A DNA stretch of 64,000 bases from Nymphalis io. Its lineage: Eukaryota; Arthropoda; Insecta; Lepidoptera; Nymphalidae. Location of the stretch: positions 6,612,468 through 6,676,467 of the forward strand of contig NC_065916.1 in NCBI RefSeq assembly GCF_905147045.1, read 5' to 3'. Shown here in pieces: positions 24,736 through 36,813 of this stretch (position 1 is its first letter; each line of letters opens with the position of its first letter). Made by a program: the position numbers and the translations under genes. The notes under the pieces are model-generated. The model was not told where the DNA came from, did not search any database, and saw nothing but the letters and a program-made list of their open reading frames with translations.

Positions 24736-25536
24736 TTTGCGATTTTCTTAACTCTATGAATATTTAGTCCTTTTTAATCCTAACAAGTTATACTAAGTAT
24801 TAGAGGTATAATTACACCCACGATCACACGATTTTATTATTATTTTCTATAAATTAAAAGCGATTATTACATTCACGTTTGACAGCTTCGTCAGCGGCGT
24901 TTCGTATGCGCATCAATAAATTATTAATTAAATCAATTACCAACGAGAATAAAATCGCTATGTTTTGAAATTTACATAATTCAATAATATTAAGCGGTTC
25001 TTTTCTTTCAATTAATTTTATTCTGAAATATAAGATATTTTTTATAGTCAATTCGGCTACTTGATAATTACGGATATGAAATATGAATGTTTATATTGCG
25101 TAAAACAAAAAATACATTGACAGATGACAATTATGACACGATAAAATTGACATTCCATTCATTGCATTCCTACTGTTATTATATTTAGAAGATTAATTCT
25201 GTAAGTTAATATGAAAACTGTACAGCTTGAAAGAAAAAATATTAAATATTTTACATAAATTTGTAATGAAAAAGTAGAATATATAAGCTATTGCGTTTTA
25301 AAAATTCAATTTAGTTAAATTTACAAGTTGTGATCCGTCACAACTAACAAACAATATAACGTAGAACGAAACCAAAACTAACCTATACATGTTGCAATTT
25401 CAGGGTCAGGTAAAAATATTTAAAAGCTATCGTAGTTGTATTATCATAAAATTTAGCCGTCGCGGACGCGTATAAATTATTCATATCTTTTCTTTAGCCA
25501 TAGTGTGAATAAGAGTGTGCTAACATCGTTCATAAG
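24736..25536. other. Head-to-head intergenic region, TTC1 and ferredoxin
   Basis: About 800 bp between the two divergent start codons. AT-rich, containing both 5' UTRs. No recognised repeat and no confident core promoter element. Confidence 0.5.
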
Positions 25537-28500
25537 ATGTTTTATAGAAACATTGTGATAACTTTCTTCAAATCAAGATCGTCTTATTTACGGACGTATA
25601 ACGGTGTTGTTACGACTTTCGGTAATCATAGAAGTGTAGTACCCTTATCAACAACCCGACTCGCGCTAAAGGATGAAAAGTAAGTGCTCACTGCTCGCTG
25701 TCTCGTTAAAAAAAGTTCATATTTCAAATTTCAAAAGAATTTATATATTAGCTTACTCACCATTTATAAAATATTTAATTATATTTATTGTAAAAAAGTA
25801 AATTAAAATTATTATTATATTATTTATATGTTGTGTTCAAATAATTATATAATTTAATTATAATATTGTTTACTATTATCTACTGTAGAATACATAGTTT
25901 TCACTCATCATCATTAAACGATTTAAAATTTGAAACTGAATAATCTCATATCATATGTGACATTGGCAGAATATTTTGCGCTCAAATAGTATAGATACAC
26001 ACCAGAAAAGTGAGAGAAAATTGCAGCTTATGATATAAGTCTAAATTTAAAGAGTTTTATTATCAAGACTTGAATGATAAAACTCTTATCACAATAAGTA
26101 TCATCCATATTGAATAATTTTACAGTAATGTTGCATATCTAATTTATATTATGTTCTTTATAGAGAAGGTTTAATTTTTTTGGAAACACATAATTTTGTC
26201 AATATTTAAAAAACCTTTTTTCTACATTAATATAAAAATTTAACTGGAAATTAAAACTAGAAACTCACAAACAATATCTATGAAATTCTTCCTAATAGTT
26301 AGGTCATAAAACTTTTTTTTTTATGCTAGTTACTATATTTTTTTTCTTGTTTTCTTATTTTGTCATTTAGAAAAAAAAAAAATATAATAACTTGACACTT
26401 GAAAATCATTTAATTTACTTAATTATTCTTTTGACTACTTTGTTCTATAACTTTTGATATCTAAGTAAACTTAGCTGATTATCCTCTTTTTCATTACTTT
26501 ACATGAATTTTTTTTGAAATAACAAAAGATTAAATGTGTTAAATGAGTATAAATGAATAAAATGTAATAACTAATTTTAAGTTTTTCATTGTTCTCATGT
26601 AAGTGACATTAGTCTTTATGGGAATAAATATTCTTTATTTAAATTAATACTTAAATTATGCAACATTATTCAAAAAATGATTGAGAGATGATGAGGTTCA
26701 TATTGTTAATAAAAATCGTAATCTTTTTCAATTTTTTAACAACATATAAATGCAATAGTTTTGTATATAGTTTTAAAATTAAGAAACCAAATGTAACAAA
26801 AGGCATGGACGATTAAATGTTAGTCTCTAAGATTATTATTCTCAACTAGAAATAAATTTCTAACTGATTTGTTTTTACATATTTATTTACTCATAATATT
26901 CAGACATCACTGACTCTTGAATTTTTTATATATTTACATTTTAAATACTTAAAACATATCCAGCATAATCATTGATTGGGTATAAATATGAAATCTCTAT
27001 CCAATTTTTAATCCTGAAACATAGATTGTGGTGTTGCAACCGAGCTATCCCCGTAATACAAACGTTGCATGTGTAACATCACATTAACATATAAAAAAAA
27101 TGAATTTAGTATATCAAAACACAGTACTAAACAAATACTGGTATAGAGCGGTGGCGTTGAGTTGACGGGCTGGCAACGTCGCGTATACAGGTTCGTGCGT
27201 GCGTACGTGCGTGTGTGCGTATGTAATACCTTGCGTGCACTAGGCCTACGTAAGATTGTTTTCCCTGTAAAGCAAGAAAAATTGAATGATGTATGAGAAT
27301 TAAATAAACGTAATAAACGTAGTTTGTATATGAGAAAATAATCTTAATCAGTGTGTTTAGATACTGGTGAAAACCATTTTTATTTCTACCGCACGGAGAA
27401 AATTACTTTTTGTGAGATTCAGATACATTTAAAGTTTTTAAACTTTGACGAACTTTTTTCAAAAAGAGAACGACAACTAAAATAAAAAAAAAAAAACTTA
27501 TCAAATTTTGGCGCTCTCTTAATTTTTGAACTAGGCTGAGAGGCCTATAGGAAAATCCGCCCCTGTGTGTGAGTGCGTATTAATAATATATATGTATGTA
27601 CACTTGTGACTTTTTTTAAACGCTTTATATCTGGAATATAAATGATGATATTGACCTACTTATTTCATCCAACATGTAATTATATAATAACCTTCTGATA
27701 CGTTATCAGTCACTTCAAAATAAGTTAGATTTTCATTATTAATTTACGAACGGCATTATTTTATGATGATATTAAATATGTTCATTTAGCCTTTTCAACG
27801 CGACACATTGATATAATTGCAAATACGTACAGAACAATTAATATTTGTTACTACAAGTGGGCCGCCGGAAAAGTAGCCCCGCCGCCCATACATTGTAAAA
27901 ATTGTAAAAAATATTATCGAGGGCGAAGCAGAAACGCTTACTGCGGGGAAAACCGCTCGGAGCGCCTAGTTTGATCTATAGCTTTTATTTATACCCGTAT
28001 ACAGCAGAGCCTACGTGATTGGACACGTGGAGGAGTATGAATTTTAGGATTAAAAATCAAATGGACAAGCAACATTGAATTTTCATGAACTTAATTTGTG
28101 TTTATAATTCATCTAGTCGGTGAAGGAAAACGTCGAGAGACAACCGTGATAAAAATGTGTCGGATAAAATTACCGTGTGTGTAATAAATAATGTCCTCCA
28201 GACCGATTTCGGCCACGGCGGCCAATATCAAGAGAGATTAGCCAACTACGCAAGAGATGTTATAGAGCATAAGTGTGTGCGCAAACACAGGTGCACTCTC
28301 TATTCCCAAACTCTCATAATCCGATGGGACGGCAATCCGACCCGACCGGAAAGAATTTAGGCGCAGGACCAACGGCTTTACGTGCTTTCCGAGGCACGGC
28401 AAGTTAAACCTTCTCTTTTTTCAAACTTTTCACATAAGATAAATCAAATACGAGTTCGGTTGTAGATTCAAGGAAGGCCAAACGAATGCACTTTACATGA

Positions 28501-30229
28501 GTGGCTCCGAGTACAGTTTATTTAGACGACATGTCTTAACCTCAAAGATGGCGCCCAATGTCCTTTTTTTCTCGCAGTGGAAACCTTCAGAAAAGTACCC
28601 GGGTCCTGTGGGGGAGGAACCGAGTTATGTGGGATTCTTACCCATTAAAACCATTGCGATAGCCGTCCTCAGCACGAATCCGTGAGGCTACGGGATCGTG
28701 TTGATATAACGCATCCTCAGCCTCGTCCGTGCTGTGCTCCGCTCGTAGCTCGTCGGAGCTCTCCTCAGGGGGGCGCCCAATGTCCCACCGGAACAGTGAC
28801 ATTTTTTTGTGATGATACGCTATACTTGTCAAATTTAAAATTAAAATATAGTTTATTACCATAGTTTATATGAAAGAATTGGAACGAAACTTATACCATT
28901 CAAAAAGTCTAGTGCCGTAGAGGTGCACAAAAACGCGTGCGATTTTCGATAACAGGAAATTTAAAAAAAAGGTATGTTTTTGAAAATGGCAATGGCTAGT
29001 AATCGTTATATTAATCTGAAAGTAGAAATAACTCATTTTTTATTGAATTAGACCAATTTTTCTAATATTCCTATTCAGCTCTGCAATCAAACGTAAATTT
29101 TGTTTTAGAAGTGGGGACCACAATAGACCTAGGGATCAAGACTGTCTGTTAACCATTGCGTTATTAACGCTTTTTCTTGTTTTGCAGGGTCAAAGTGACG
29201 TTTAACCTCTACGACGGACGAAAGCTAGAAGCCGAAGGAAAGGTCGGTGACACCCTTCTAGATGTGGTCGTTAATAATGACCTCGATATAGACGGGTATG
29301 GCGCGTGCGAGGGCACGGTGACCTGTTCCACCTGCCACGTTGTATTTAAGCAGGAAGACTTCGACAGGTGATGCTTTATTACTTATATTCTCAACTGCCT
29401 TGTCGACTATCAACTGCCATTTTGGTAGTTCACTCTCGTAATCGGAACAGCAAACCGACACGACCGGAAAGAGTTCAGGGGCAAGACTATGTTTTTCGTT
29501 ATTTCCGAGGCACGGGTACGTGTTTACGTATCTACTAACTTCCTACCTCCGAGCTGAAACTGGAAGATTCTCGAAAGATCCTACTAAGTTTTTGTTTTAT
29601 TATTCTAATCCAGGATATGAGCCCACATTATACACATTTTTTAATTTATAAAATAGGACTGGCTGTTGGACCATATGGTCACCCAATGGTCATCACCGTC
29701 ACCAAAGAGATTGGCGCTTTAAGAAATATTAACTATTCCTTACATATTTAATGCGGCGCCAACCTTGGTAACTAAGATGTAATTTGTTTGTGTCTGTAGT
29801 TACATTGGGTCACTCACCCTTTAAACCTGAACACAACAATACAAAATATTGCTGTTCGTTGGTTGAATATGTGATGTGGGTGATACCTGCCCAGACAAAA
29901 GCACAGAGCCCTTTTACCAAGTTGAAAATTGATACATACATATCTGTATACATAGGTATTAAACCGGCCATGGACCTAATACGGATTTTCGCAAAATTAT
30001 AGATGGTTATTTTCGACAGGACCGCATTTATCTTATAAATATATATTAAAAAAATTGTATTTTTTATTCCAGATTGGCTGAAGAGGCAGGTGACGAAGAG
30101 AGAGACATGTTAGATTTAGCGTATGGATTAACAGACACATCGAGGCTAGGTTGCCAAGTAACCTTGACCAAAGAACTCGACGGGCTAGAGGTCATAGTGC
30201 CAGAGAGTGTTAACGATGCCAGAAGTTGA
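25537..30229 (+). CDS. Fdx1: Mitochondrial adrenodoxin-type [2Fe-2S] ferredoxin
   Basis: Three exons: 25537-25679, 29188-29367, 30073-30229, with GT..AG junctions and consistent phases; 159 residues. Residues 1-45 are rich in Arg, Ser and Thr with almost no acidic residues, as expected of a mitochondrial presequence. The cluster ligands are in [13 protein letters not shown] plus RLGCQ (Cys spacing C-x5-C-x2-C then a distant Cys). The block [20 protein letters not shown] matches adrenodoxin (FDX1) rather than FDX2. The family takes electrons from ferredoxin reductase and passes them to mitochondrial P450s; in insects these include ecdysteroid-making enzymes. Thr replaces the usual Ala before CSTC, which is unusual but not a ligand. 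The 3.5-kb first intron holds SINE and LINE remnants. A possible AATAAA lies at 30696-30701. Confidence 0.95.
28035..28135 (+). repeat. SINE family A fragment in ferredoxin intron 1
   Basis: Matches the middle of family A: TGAATTTTCATGAACTTAAT, TTATAATTCATCT and GGTGAAGGAAAAC. Head and tail are missing. Confidence 0.65.
28190..28403 (-). repeat. SINE family D, reverse orientation
   Basis: Shares GATTTCGGCCACGGCGGCCA, GTGTGTGCGCAAACACAGG and AATCCGA..GACCGGAAAG with the copy at 54176-54426. The tRNA-like head side at the right end is lost. Confidence 0.75.
28560..28860 (-). pseudogene. Probable LINE ORF fragment in ferredoxin intron 1
   Basis: The minus strand has an open frame of about 50 residues with [19 protein letters not shown] and [11 protein letters not shown], then a stop. 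The sequence is GC-rich relative to the intron and resembles coding-strand remnants of lepidopteran non-LTR elements. No RT motif is present, so the class is uncertain. Confidence 0.35.
29442..29520 (-). repeat. SINE family D fragment
   Basis: Contains CGACACGACCGGAAAGAGTT and the TTTCCGAGGCACGGG block found at 28330-28400. It lies in ferredoxin intron 2. Confidence 0.6.
29655..29921 (+). repeat. SINE-B, diverged, in ferredoxin intron 2
   Basis: Follows the order of the intact copies: CCAATGGTCATCACC, GCGCCAACCTTGGTAAC, TTACATTGGGTCACTCACCC, then a degraded ACCTGCCCAGAC..GCACA end. Confidence 0.7.
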
Positions 30230-31375
30230 TGACGCTTCACGTTTAGACCATTCAATCGTTGACGATGTAAAAACTAGAAAATTATAATGAAGTTTTGAAT
30301 ATAAAAGTATGAAAAATGTAACAAAAAATATATACCTATTGATGTCCAATTTTTATACAAGGTTACGTTTTTTTTAGGGTTGGGTAGATTTATCTATTTA
30401 CGCAGCTAAGATAGTATATTTTTTATATGTTGGCAACACTACATAATATACGTTAAAATATCCAATTAGAATAGATAATAGAGATTAACTAATATTACCT
30501 CAATTTATAATATTTATAAAGGATCTTGTTCCACAATTAAAAAAAAAAAATTAATTATCTGTACAGTTAAAAGAGTATTTTTATAATCTGTTAAATAATT
30601 CGAATTGTTGAACTGTCTTTTAACGTTATCCTGAAGTATTAGGTTTTAGTTTAAGACTTATTTTCATATTATGTTTTTATTATTAATCAAGTTAGAATAA
30701 ATTATTACAAAATTATACTTTTTTAATTTATTTATTATCTATTCTAAATTAGAATACGTTAGGATAGAGTTTATGAAGACTCTTATATGAGGTACAAGCT
30801 GAAAAAATACCTAGCTGTAAGCCGTGAATAACAACCTTAATATAAAATTTGATAATTACACTAACCAATAACAATTGTTTTTACTGTCAGCGCCATCTAT
30901 TGGCTCATTTCTTTCTTAGGAACAATGGCAGCCGCTTCATATCTTGGTTTGATGCGGAGTGTTGGCAGTTATAATATATCGCGGGATCAAAACGAAAAAA
31001 AACTGTACAATTTTTTTTTAGTGTACTGCTGATTTAAAGTGGAATTACAAGTTATTTCAAATATATTGTTGTGATTTTGTATAATATTATTGTATTTTAT
31101 AATCATTATCCTGTTGTACGATAATGTACAATAATTTTAAGGTACGATAAGTGGCTGGCTTTAGGTTGTAAACCCTGTTAAGCATATAATCCGACTACCT
31201 AGTTATCTGCGGCCCTTGATCACGCTCAATGATCTCTGGCTTCGGCGCACGTAGGTGTTTCTCTCACGATAGGCAAAGCTAGACAATTCTGTATGTTACA
31301 AATTCCATGAATACAGTTATGGCGATTGATTTTACATTCAAAGGATTAAATAAAATTTTAAAAACAGTTATAACA
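30230..31375. other. AT-rich intergenic DNA between ferredoxin and BARD1
   Basis: Holds the 3' ends of two convergent genes. A short Met-start frame near 30925 (35 codons) has no recognisable homology and is probably chance. No repeat family was identified. Confidence 0.5.
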
Positions 31376-31381
31376 TTTATT
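31376..31381 (-). promoter_or_regulatory. Polyadenylation signal for BARD1
   Basis: TTTATT in plus reading is AATAAA on the minus strand, about 157 nt past the BARD1 stop codon. Confidence 0.5.
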
Positions 31382-31537
31382 CAATGTAATTACAAAAAAA
31401 AAACAGATTACAATCAAATTGAAAAATTAAAATTTTATAATATAAATACAAGGCATAATTTGTTTTTTTAAATTACTTTTAATTTTTCATATAATTATCT
31501 TGGGTTATAAATTATATATTTCTTTTATCCGCAAGTT

Positions 31538-33154
31538 TCACCAAGGCTCACATAGCTCATATTTTTCTATACATTCGATCAACCAACCAATCGGTAGAGC
31601 CTTAAAGTGAGCCATATTATACATTGGCTCATAAATATCTTTGAAAATGATATAATGAGAGCAATTAACAAGTTTTCCATCTTTCTTTGCATGATATGGA
31701 ACCAATTTCTCTGCATCCGGTATTAATTCAGGGTTCGGTACACGTCGTAACACAACACCGCCAGCATCAATGATTAGTTTTGTTAATATTGCTTTAGTGA
31801 GAACTATAGTTTTTGAAATTTCATACTTTGTATTGAAATTGTGTAAATAAAAGTGGCACCCATTAAATATACCCGGTAGCTGCTTATATTTGTTGTACCG
31901 TGAGTTTTTCGGACCTAAGTACGAGCTATTCCCAACCCCCTTGACTTCATAGTCGTTAAACGGCTCCAAATTTGTTTCCGTTGATTTTGTTATCCATTGT
32001 GAAGATATGATCCATATTCCACTAACGATTCCTTGTAAAATATCTAAGCTGGATGTACATATATGGTCATCTTCTGTGTCTACTATTAAATGAGTAACTT
32101 TTTTAACGAATTTAGCTTCAATATGTATATTTGAATGATGTTTTGTTAATATCTTCAGTTTGTTGTGTACGGTACGAAATTGTGATACGCAGAACACCCT
32201 TATATCTTCAAAGTCTAATTCAGCATGTAACTCGGAAATAATAGTTACATTTACACCTTGAGTTTGAATAATGTTATCGAGCGCATCTTCAAGGGCTTTC
32301 TTCATGTCATCTGATGCTAGCTCTATTGGTGTTTCACCTTTACTATTTCTACTTTTAATATTTGCACCATTCTTGACTAATTCCTTGGCAATTTCTGTGT
32401 GATTGTACCTTACCGCTTCATGGAGTGGTGTTTCATTGCCTTGGCCCGGGACATCAATGAGAGTATTATATTGTAATAAGATTTTTACCAAATCTAAGCG
32501 ACCATTTTGTACAACCTCGTGCAAAGGGGTCCAGCCCGCATTGTCTTTAGTGTTAGTGTTAGCACCTTGCTTCAATAGCTCTATAACAGTGTCAACTTTA
32601 CCTAAACGACAAGCTACATGTAGAGCAGTTTCTCCTTTGTTATTCCTCTTTTCTATACCTTTGTACATTCTGGAACTAGCTGATGATAATAATGTAGAAC
32701 TTAAATTTTCAATTTTATTTTCAGGCTTTTTCGATTTCTCCGAAGCAGTCATGTTGGTGTTTGACTTACCTGTCTTTTTATTTTCCTTATCACTAATTTC
32801 AATACTGTGGGCTTTTTCATTTAGGGCGCGTTTTTTACTAGTACCATTTGAACTTTCGCCTTTTGTATTTTGTAACACATTTTTGTTACGAAAGCTCTCA
32901 AATATATTGCTAAGTTCTTTTGTGGAGTTAATACATGCTTTCAAACTGTCGTCCGCGAACGCCGTACAACCGGTGAGTGGTATATTACATGTGGGGCAAT
33001 TTCTAATGTTTTTAAAATGTTCCGAACATATTAAATGATAACACGTACTCAGAGTTACCGGATCTTTGCACAATTCTGAACAATAACCACATGTATAGTC
33101 TAGCCTGACTGCGTCTAATGCTTTTAAGAACTTATTTAGTTTCTCTGTAGACAT
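31538..33154 (-). CDS. Bard1: BARD1-like RING / ankyrin / tandem BRCT protein
   Basis: Single-exon frame of 538 residues, ATG at 33154. RING finger at residues 22-56: Cys22, Cys25, Cys38, His40, Cys43, His46, Cys53, Cys56. A Ser/Lys-rich linker (90-165) follows. Ankyrin repeats span about 172-286 (KGETALHVACRLGK, AGWTPLHEVVQNGR, NETPLHEAVRYNH, KGETPIELA). Two BRCT domains cover about 315-402 and 425-538, the first with IVSGIWIISSQWI and the second ending ALPIGWLIECIEKYELC. The RING-Ank-BRCT2 order is diagnostic of BARD1, partner of BRCA1 in a ubiquitin ligase that marks histone H2A in homologous recombination. Human BARD1 is about 777 residues, so this is a compact version with a shorter linker. 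No intron interrupts the gene. Confidence 0.93.
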   Translation of the reverse strand: MSTEKLNKFLKALDAVRLDYTCGYCSELCKDPVTLSTCYHLICSEHFKNIRNCPTCNIPLTGCTAFADDSLKACINSTKELSNIFESFRNKNVLQNTKGESSNGTSKKRALNEKAHSIEISDKENKKTGKSNTNMTASEKSKKPENKIENLSSTLLSSASSRMYKGIEKRNNKGETALHVACRLGKVDTVIELLKQGANTNTKDNAGWTPLHEVVQNGRLDLVKILLQYNTLIDVPGQGNETPLHEAVRYNHTEIAKELVKNGANIKSRNSKGETPIELASDDMKKALEDALDNIIQTQGVNVTIISELHAELDFEDIRVFCVSQFRTVHNKLKILTKHHSNIHIEAKFVKKVTHLIVDTEDDHICTSSLDILQGIVSGIWIISSQWITKSTETNLEPFNDYEVKGVGNSSYLGPKNSRYNKYKQLPGIFNGCHFYLHNFNTKYEISKTIVLTKAILTKLIIDAGGVVLRRVPNPELIPDAEKLVPYHAKKDGKLVNCSHYIIFKDIYEPMYNMAHFKALPIGWLIECIEKYELCEPW

Positions 33155-35860
33155 TCTATGTCTTAAAAGTTTGGATGAAAAATATCTGTATTTAATATTT
33201 ACGAAATGAAAGTTTCCGCCGCGAAAAATTAATTTGACAATACTTTACAATATCTGTCAAAGTCAAAAATGAATGACAGCATTAAACTTAAAGCATAGAG
33301 GCCAGAGAGTGAAAAATTTTTTTAGCGATTTATCTTTAAAGAGATAGATCAAGATAACACAAAATAATAACGTCAAATTTTGCAGAACTTTTTATGAACA
33401 AAAAAACTGTTAACTTATGGCATGTCGGTGTATTTTATTTATAATTATTATTATTTACTAGTGCATTGCCTGCGGCTTTGCCGGCGTCTGGTATCAAAAT
33501 AATATTAAAACTAAACAATTTTTGCAAACTTTAATACAATCTATAATTTACGCAAGGTAAATTAATGAAAGCTCAAAACTAACGATAAAAATAATAAAAA
33601 GTGTAATTAAAAGTTTTAGAAAATAATTACAACCCTTCTAATGTATTGACGTAAGTTAGACTTGGAGTTCGATTTCTCTGGTGTACGCATAACGCAGCAT
33701 ACATCAATGCTCATAAATACCAGGGCCACAGGATAAAACTAAGCAATTTATATTATTTGTAAGAGATTTATTTAATTTTATTATTTATAAGCGAAAGCGA
33801 ATACAAATGTATAACAGGATGTCACTCTACTCCGGAAAATGTTCACCGACGATGGAGAACTGAAATTCACGTATTAAGCACACCGCCGTCTACATATATT
33901 ATAACAACAAAAATGCGTATATTTTTATAACTTTTGATAGAATTTGATGGAAGCCAGGTGGAACCTTGAAATACTTATAATAATTCAGTTATTTCAATTT
34001 GTAATTTTTAGCCGTTTTAAAGATTAGACTTAGAAAGATTGGACAAACAGACTAAAAAAGTAAAGTAACAAGCCTATAAATGTCTCCACTACTATGGAGG
34101 ATTGAGGAGACATTTACAGGTTTCTTTCAACCTGTTGCGCTTTACTTTTTAACATGTGTCTGAAATACATTAATTTCCTAATTTATTAAAAAGTAATTTT
34201 AAAAATAATAATTATTTATTTATTCTTATAAATATACAGTCTAGTCTGTTAGCAATCATGTTTAGAATTTTCTTGGAGGTGGTCCGCACCCTGTGAACCA
34301 AGGATGCACACCTTTTTTCGTATTAATGCGTAAAAACATTAACGACAACTACAGAAGCGAGGCAACCCCATCAGCAATCTAAAAGCGTTATTGTGCCGGA
34401 CACGAAGAGCATTTTATGATTTTAATGTATAATTAGCCCACAAACTACATGTACAAAAAGAGGTACAGTAAGCGCGGAATAATGTTTTCTTTAGAGCCCT
34501 TGACGCACGCGCAAATCTTCTGACAATCATGTTAGCTTTTATTGACTGTGCTCTCCTTAATACTTTACTGTCTCTCTTTAATACTTTTTAAAACCGTAAA
34601 AGCGATCCTTGTAATATTTATAGGCGTATTTCAGTTCTTCCGTCCTTGAGCATTATATTCAAATGAAAAAAAAAAATGGATTAACTTGTATGGTCTATGT
34701 ACAACATATATTTATTGCTCTGTCTTTCACACTTCATACCTTTAATTTATTAATCATATCTTCATATTGTGAAGAAAGAAATATTAATGAGTCTCCTATA
34801 GTTCTTAAAAAGAAGTAATTTGTGCTCTTTTATTATTTTGCCGACATCCACGAGGATATAACATATCATTAATTTCATTTTTAAACTCAGAGAGTTCATA
34901 GTGTATGTCTCCTGAGAGCTTACGCTTGTTACGAGTGTTTATAAAACACACAGTGAAGGACCAACAGCGTTACCCCCGATTTGACGTAAGTTGGACTAGG
35001 ACTTTGATTGCTCTGGTGTACGCATAACGCAGTATCATACATCAATGCTCATAAATACCAGGGTCAAAGAAGTGCAAGGAAAGCAGCTAGCTATGTAAAC
35101 TATAAGATCCGAAACGCAAACTCGTAACCGTAATAAACTCAATCGTTATTGTTGGATGTTCGAGGTACCACCCGCTATAGCCAAGTTGAAATTTTACAAT
35201 CGTAATCGCTAATAGAAAACTTATCATATGTATGGGCATGACGTCAACTCAACGTTAAGTTACGTGGTCAAAACAAACGAATAGAAAGGTCGTAGACAAG
35301 TTGAAAATCATTCAAAGTGATAGAATGGAATGTAATTGTTTGTACAATGTTAATCGCTAACTCCATATAAATTTTAGCCAAGTTACGGTTTTGACAAGCG
35401 CTAACGAAACGATGTCGAAGTTTTTGAACGAACACTAAACGATCTAGGAGACTCAAGAGTTAAAGTTAAAAATGGCGTATTATATGATGACCAAGTGTTT
35501 CGTTTATTGAACATAATTTTGGACTATATTAACCATTTAAAATGCATACTTTAAATATGTTGTGGTGCGCTCATAATGAAGAAGTGTGGCTTAGGCGCTG
35601 TAAATGTACTTAGATAGTAAATTATTAATAAAAAGCTTTATTATTACAAATAAATTTATTATTATTTTTATTAAAACACAAACATTCATAATAATATGGC
35701 CGTGGTGTGCACGGTAGGTAAGGAGGAAGGAGTTTTTAGTTATAAATTACTTGGTATTTACAATTCACTCAATATATTTAAGGTATTATTATTAGACAAT
35801 ACTTTATTTAGAAATCAATAACCTACAATTACTATACATAAATATTGCTTTCAGTTCAAG
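33155..35860. other. Intergenic DNA with a duplicated 80-bp block and foldback
   Basis: No gene supported. An approximately 80-bp block occurs twice in direct orientation (33646-33726, 34981-35064). A hairpin built from two SINE-A-like ends lies at 34073-34120. The rest is AT-rich unique-looking DNA. Confidence 0.5.
33646..35064. repeat. Direct repeat pair about 1.3 kb apart
   Basis: Blocks 33646-33726 and 34981-35064 both start TTGACGTAAGTT and share CTCTGGTGTACGCATAACGC and ATGCTCATAAATACCAGGG, with small indels. They could be two copies of one dispersed repeat, or ends of a composite insertion. Confidence 0.6.
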
Positions 35861-35861
35861 T

Positions 35862-36075
35862 CTATATTCAAATAGGGTTTTTCAGCCTCATCACGGTAGC
35901 ATGCAAAAGCGATCCCGTGGCGCTCCTCGTTAAGACAGAAAGGGTACCGCTGGTTTTTTAGTGGATATTCCGATGTTCGGGGCGCACTCGGCGTCTTGGA
36001 CACCGGCGAGCCCCACATACCGCCCCACTGTTCCCGTGGGGGAAACGCGTAATGCGTATTTGTTGCGAAAAAAAG
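35862..36075. repeat. Repeat E, second copy
   Basis: Shares CACGGTAGCATGC, GGTACCGCTGGTTTTTTAGTGG-like and GGGGCGCACTCGGCG blocks with 19670-19880. Short frames on both strands across it are shadows. Confidence 0.65.
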
Positions 36076-36813
36076 TCCAGTATCAGCCAAACAATTTAAA
36101 ATTTGATTCTGGTTGCGGCCACAGTCGGTCAGCTTTAATTCGGCCTTGAGGCTCTTGCTGCGGCCTCGTTACGTCGCCTTGATTAGAACAATTTAAAACT
36201 ATTTCAGAGAAACAAAGGTTAAGTAATGAATCAAACAATGATTTTTTTGTTTGTTTCGTTCATGTCGCGTATCACATTGTGGAATTTACCTACATGAGAC
36301 TACATACAACCGGCGATACCTAAAGACGCGCGCTGACTAAAGCAACTAAAATTCTCCGCTACGTATTTAAAGTGAGCGAGCGGGCAAGCGTTTATGTCGC
36401 TCGCCCGTCACGCTCTTGCAGAATCAGCCGAATACACTATTTGCATCATTGGTGGAAAATTAAGCGTTCTCTTTGGACAACCAAATTATAAATATTTTTA
36501 GAAATGATTGTAAGTTATTCTATTTGTTAATGTTGTCGTAAGATTTCGTATATATGCCCATCCTTTTACCACGTAAAGTCCAGCAAGAAGTAATTTTTCT
36601 ACAACTCCAAACAAGAAGACAACAACCAGTGAGCTAGAGACCAGTACCCCTACAGCATCATTATTTATGTTTTAAGCTTTCAAGTGCCAGCGTATGATGG
36701 ATTTTCAAATAAAAAAGGAAGATTTTTATGAAATAACTAATAATTTACGTATCTTTCTATGAATGCCAATAAAGTTGCAAACTGTTCTGGGCTTGCTCGA
36801 GATTTATACTCCA

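Noticed and set aside
27180..27232. GTGC/GTGT-rich tract as a regulatory site
   Set aside because: Looks like an ordinary microsatellite in ferredoxin intron 1.
30925..31032. 35-codon Met-start frame after a CGCCATCTATTGG motif
   Set aside because: Too short, no homology recognised, and the upstream motif is of a kind common in insect intergenic repeats.
32403..33038. 211-codon plus-strand frame
   Set aside because: Antisense shadow of BARD1; no recognisable domain.
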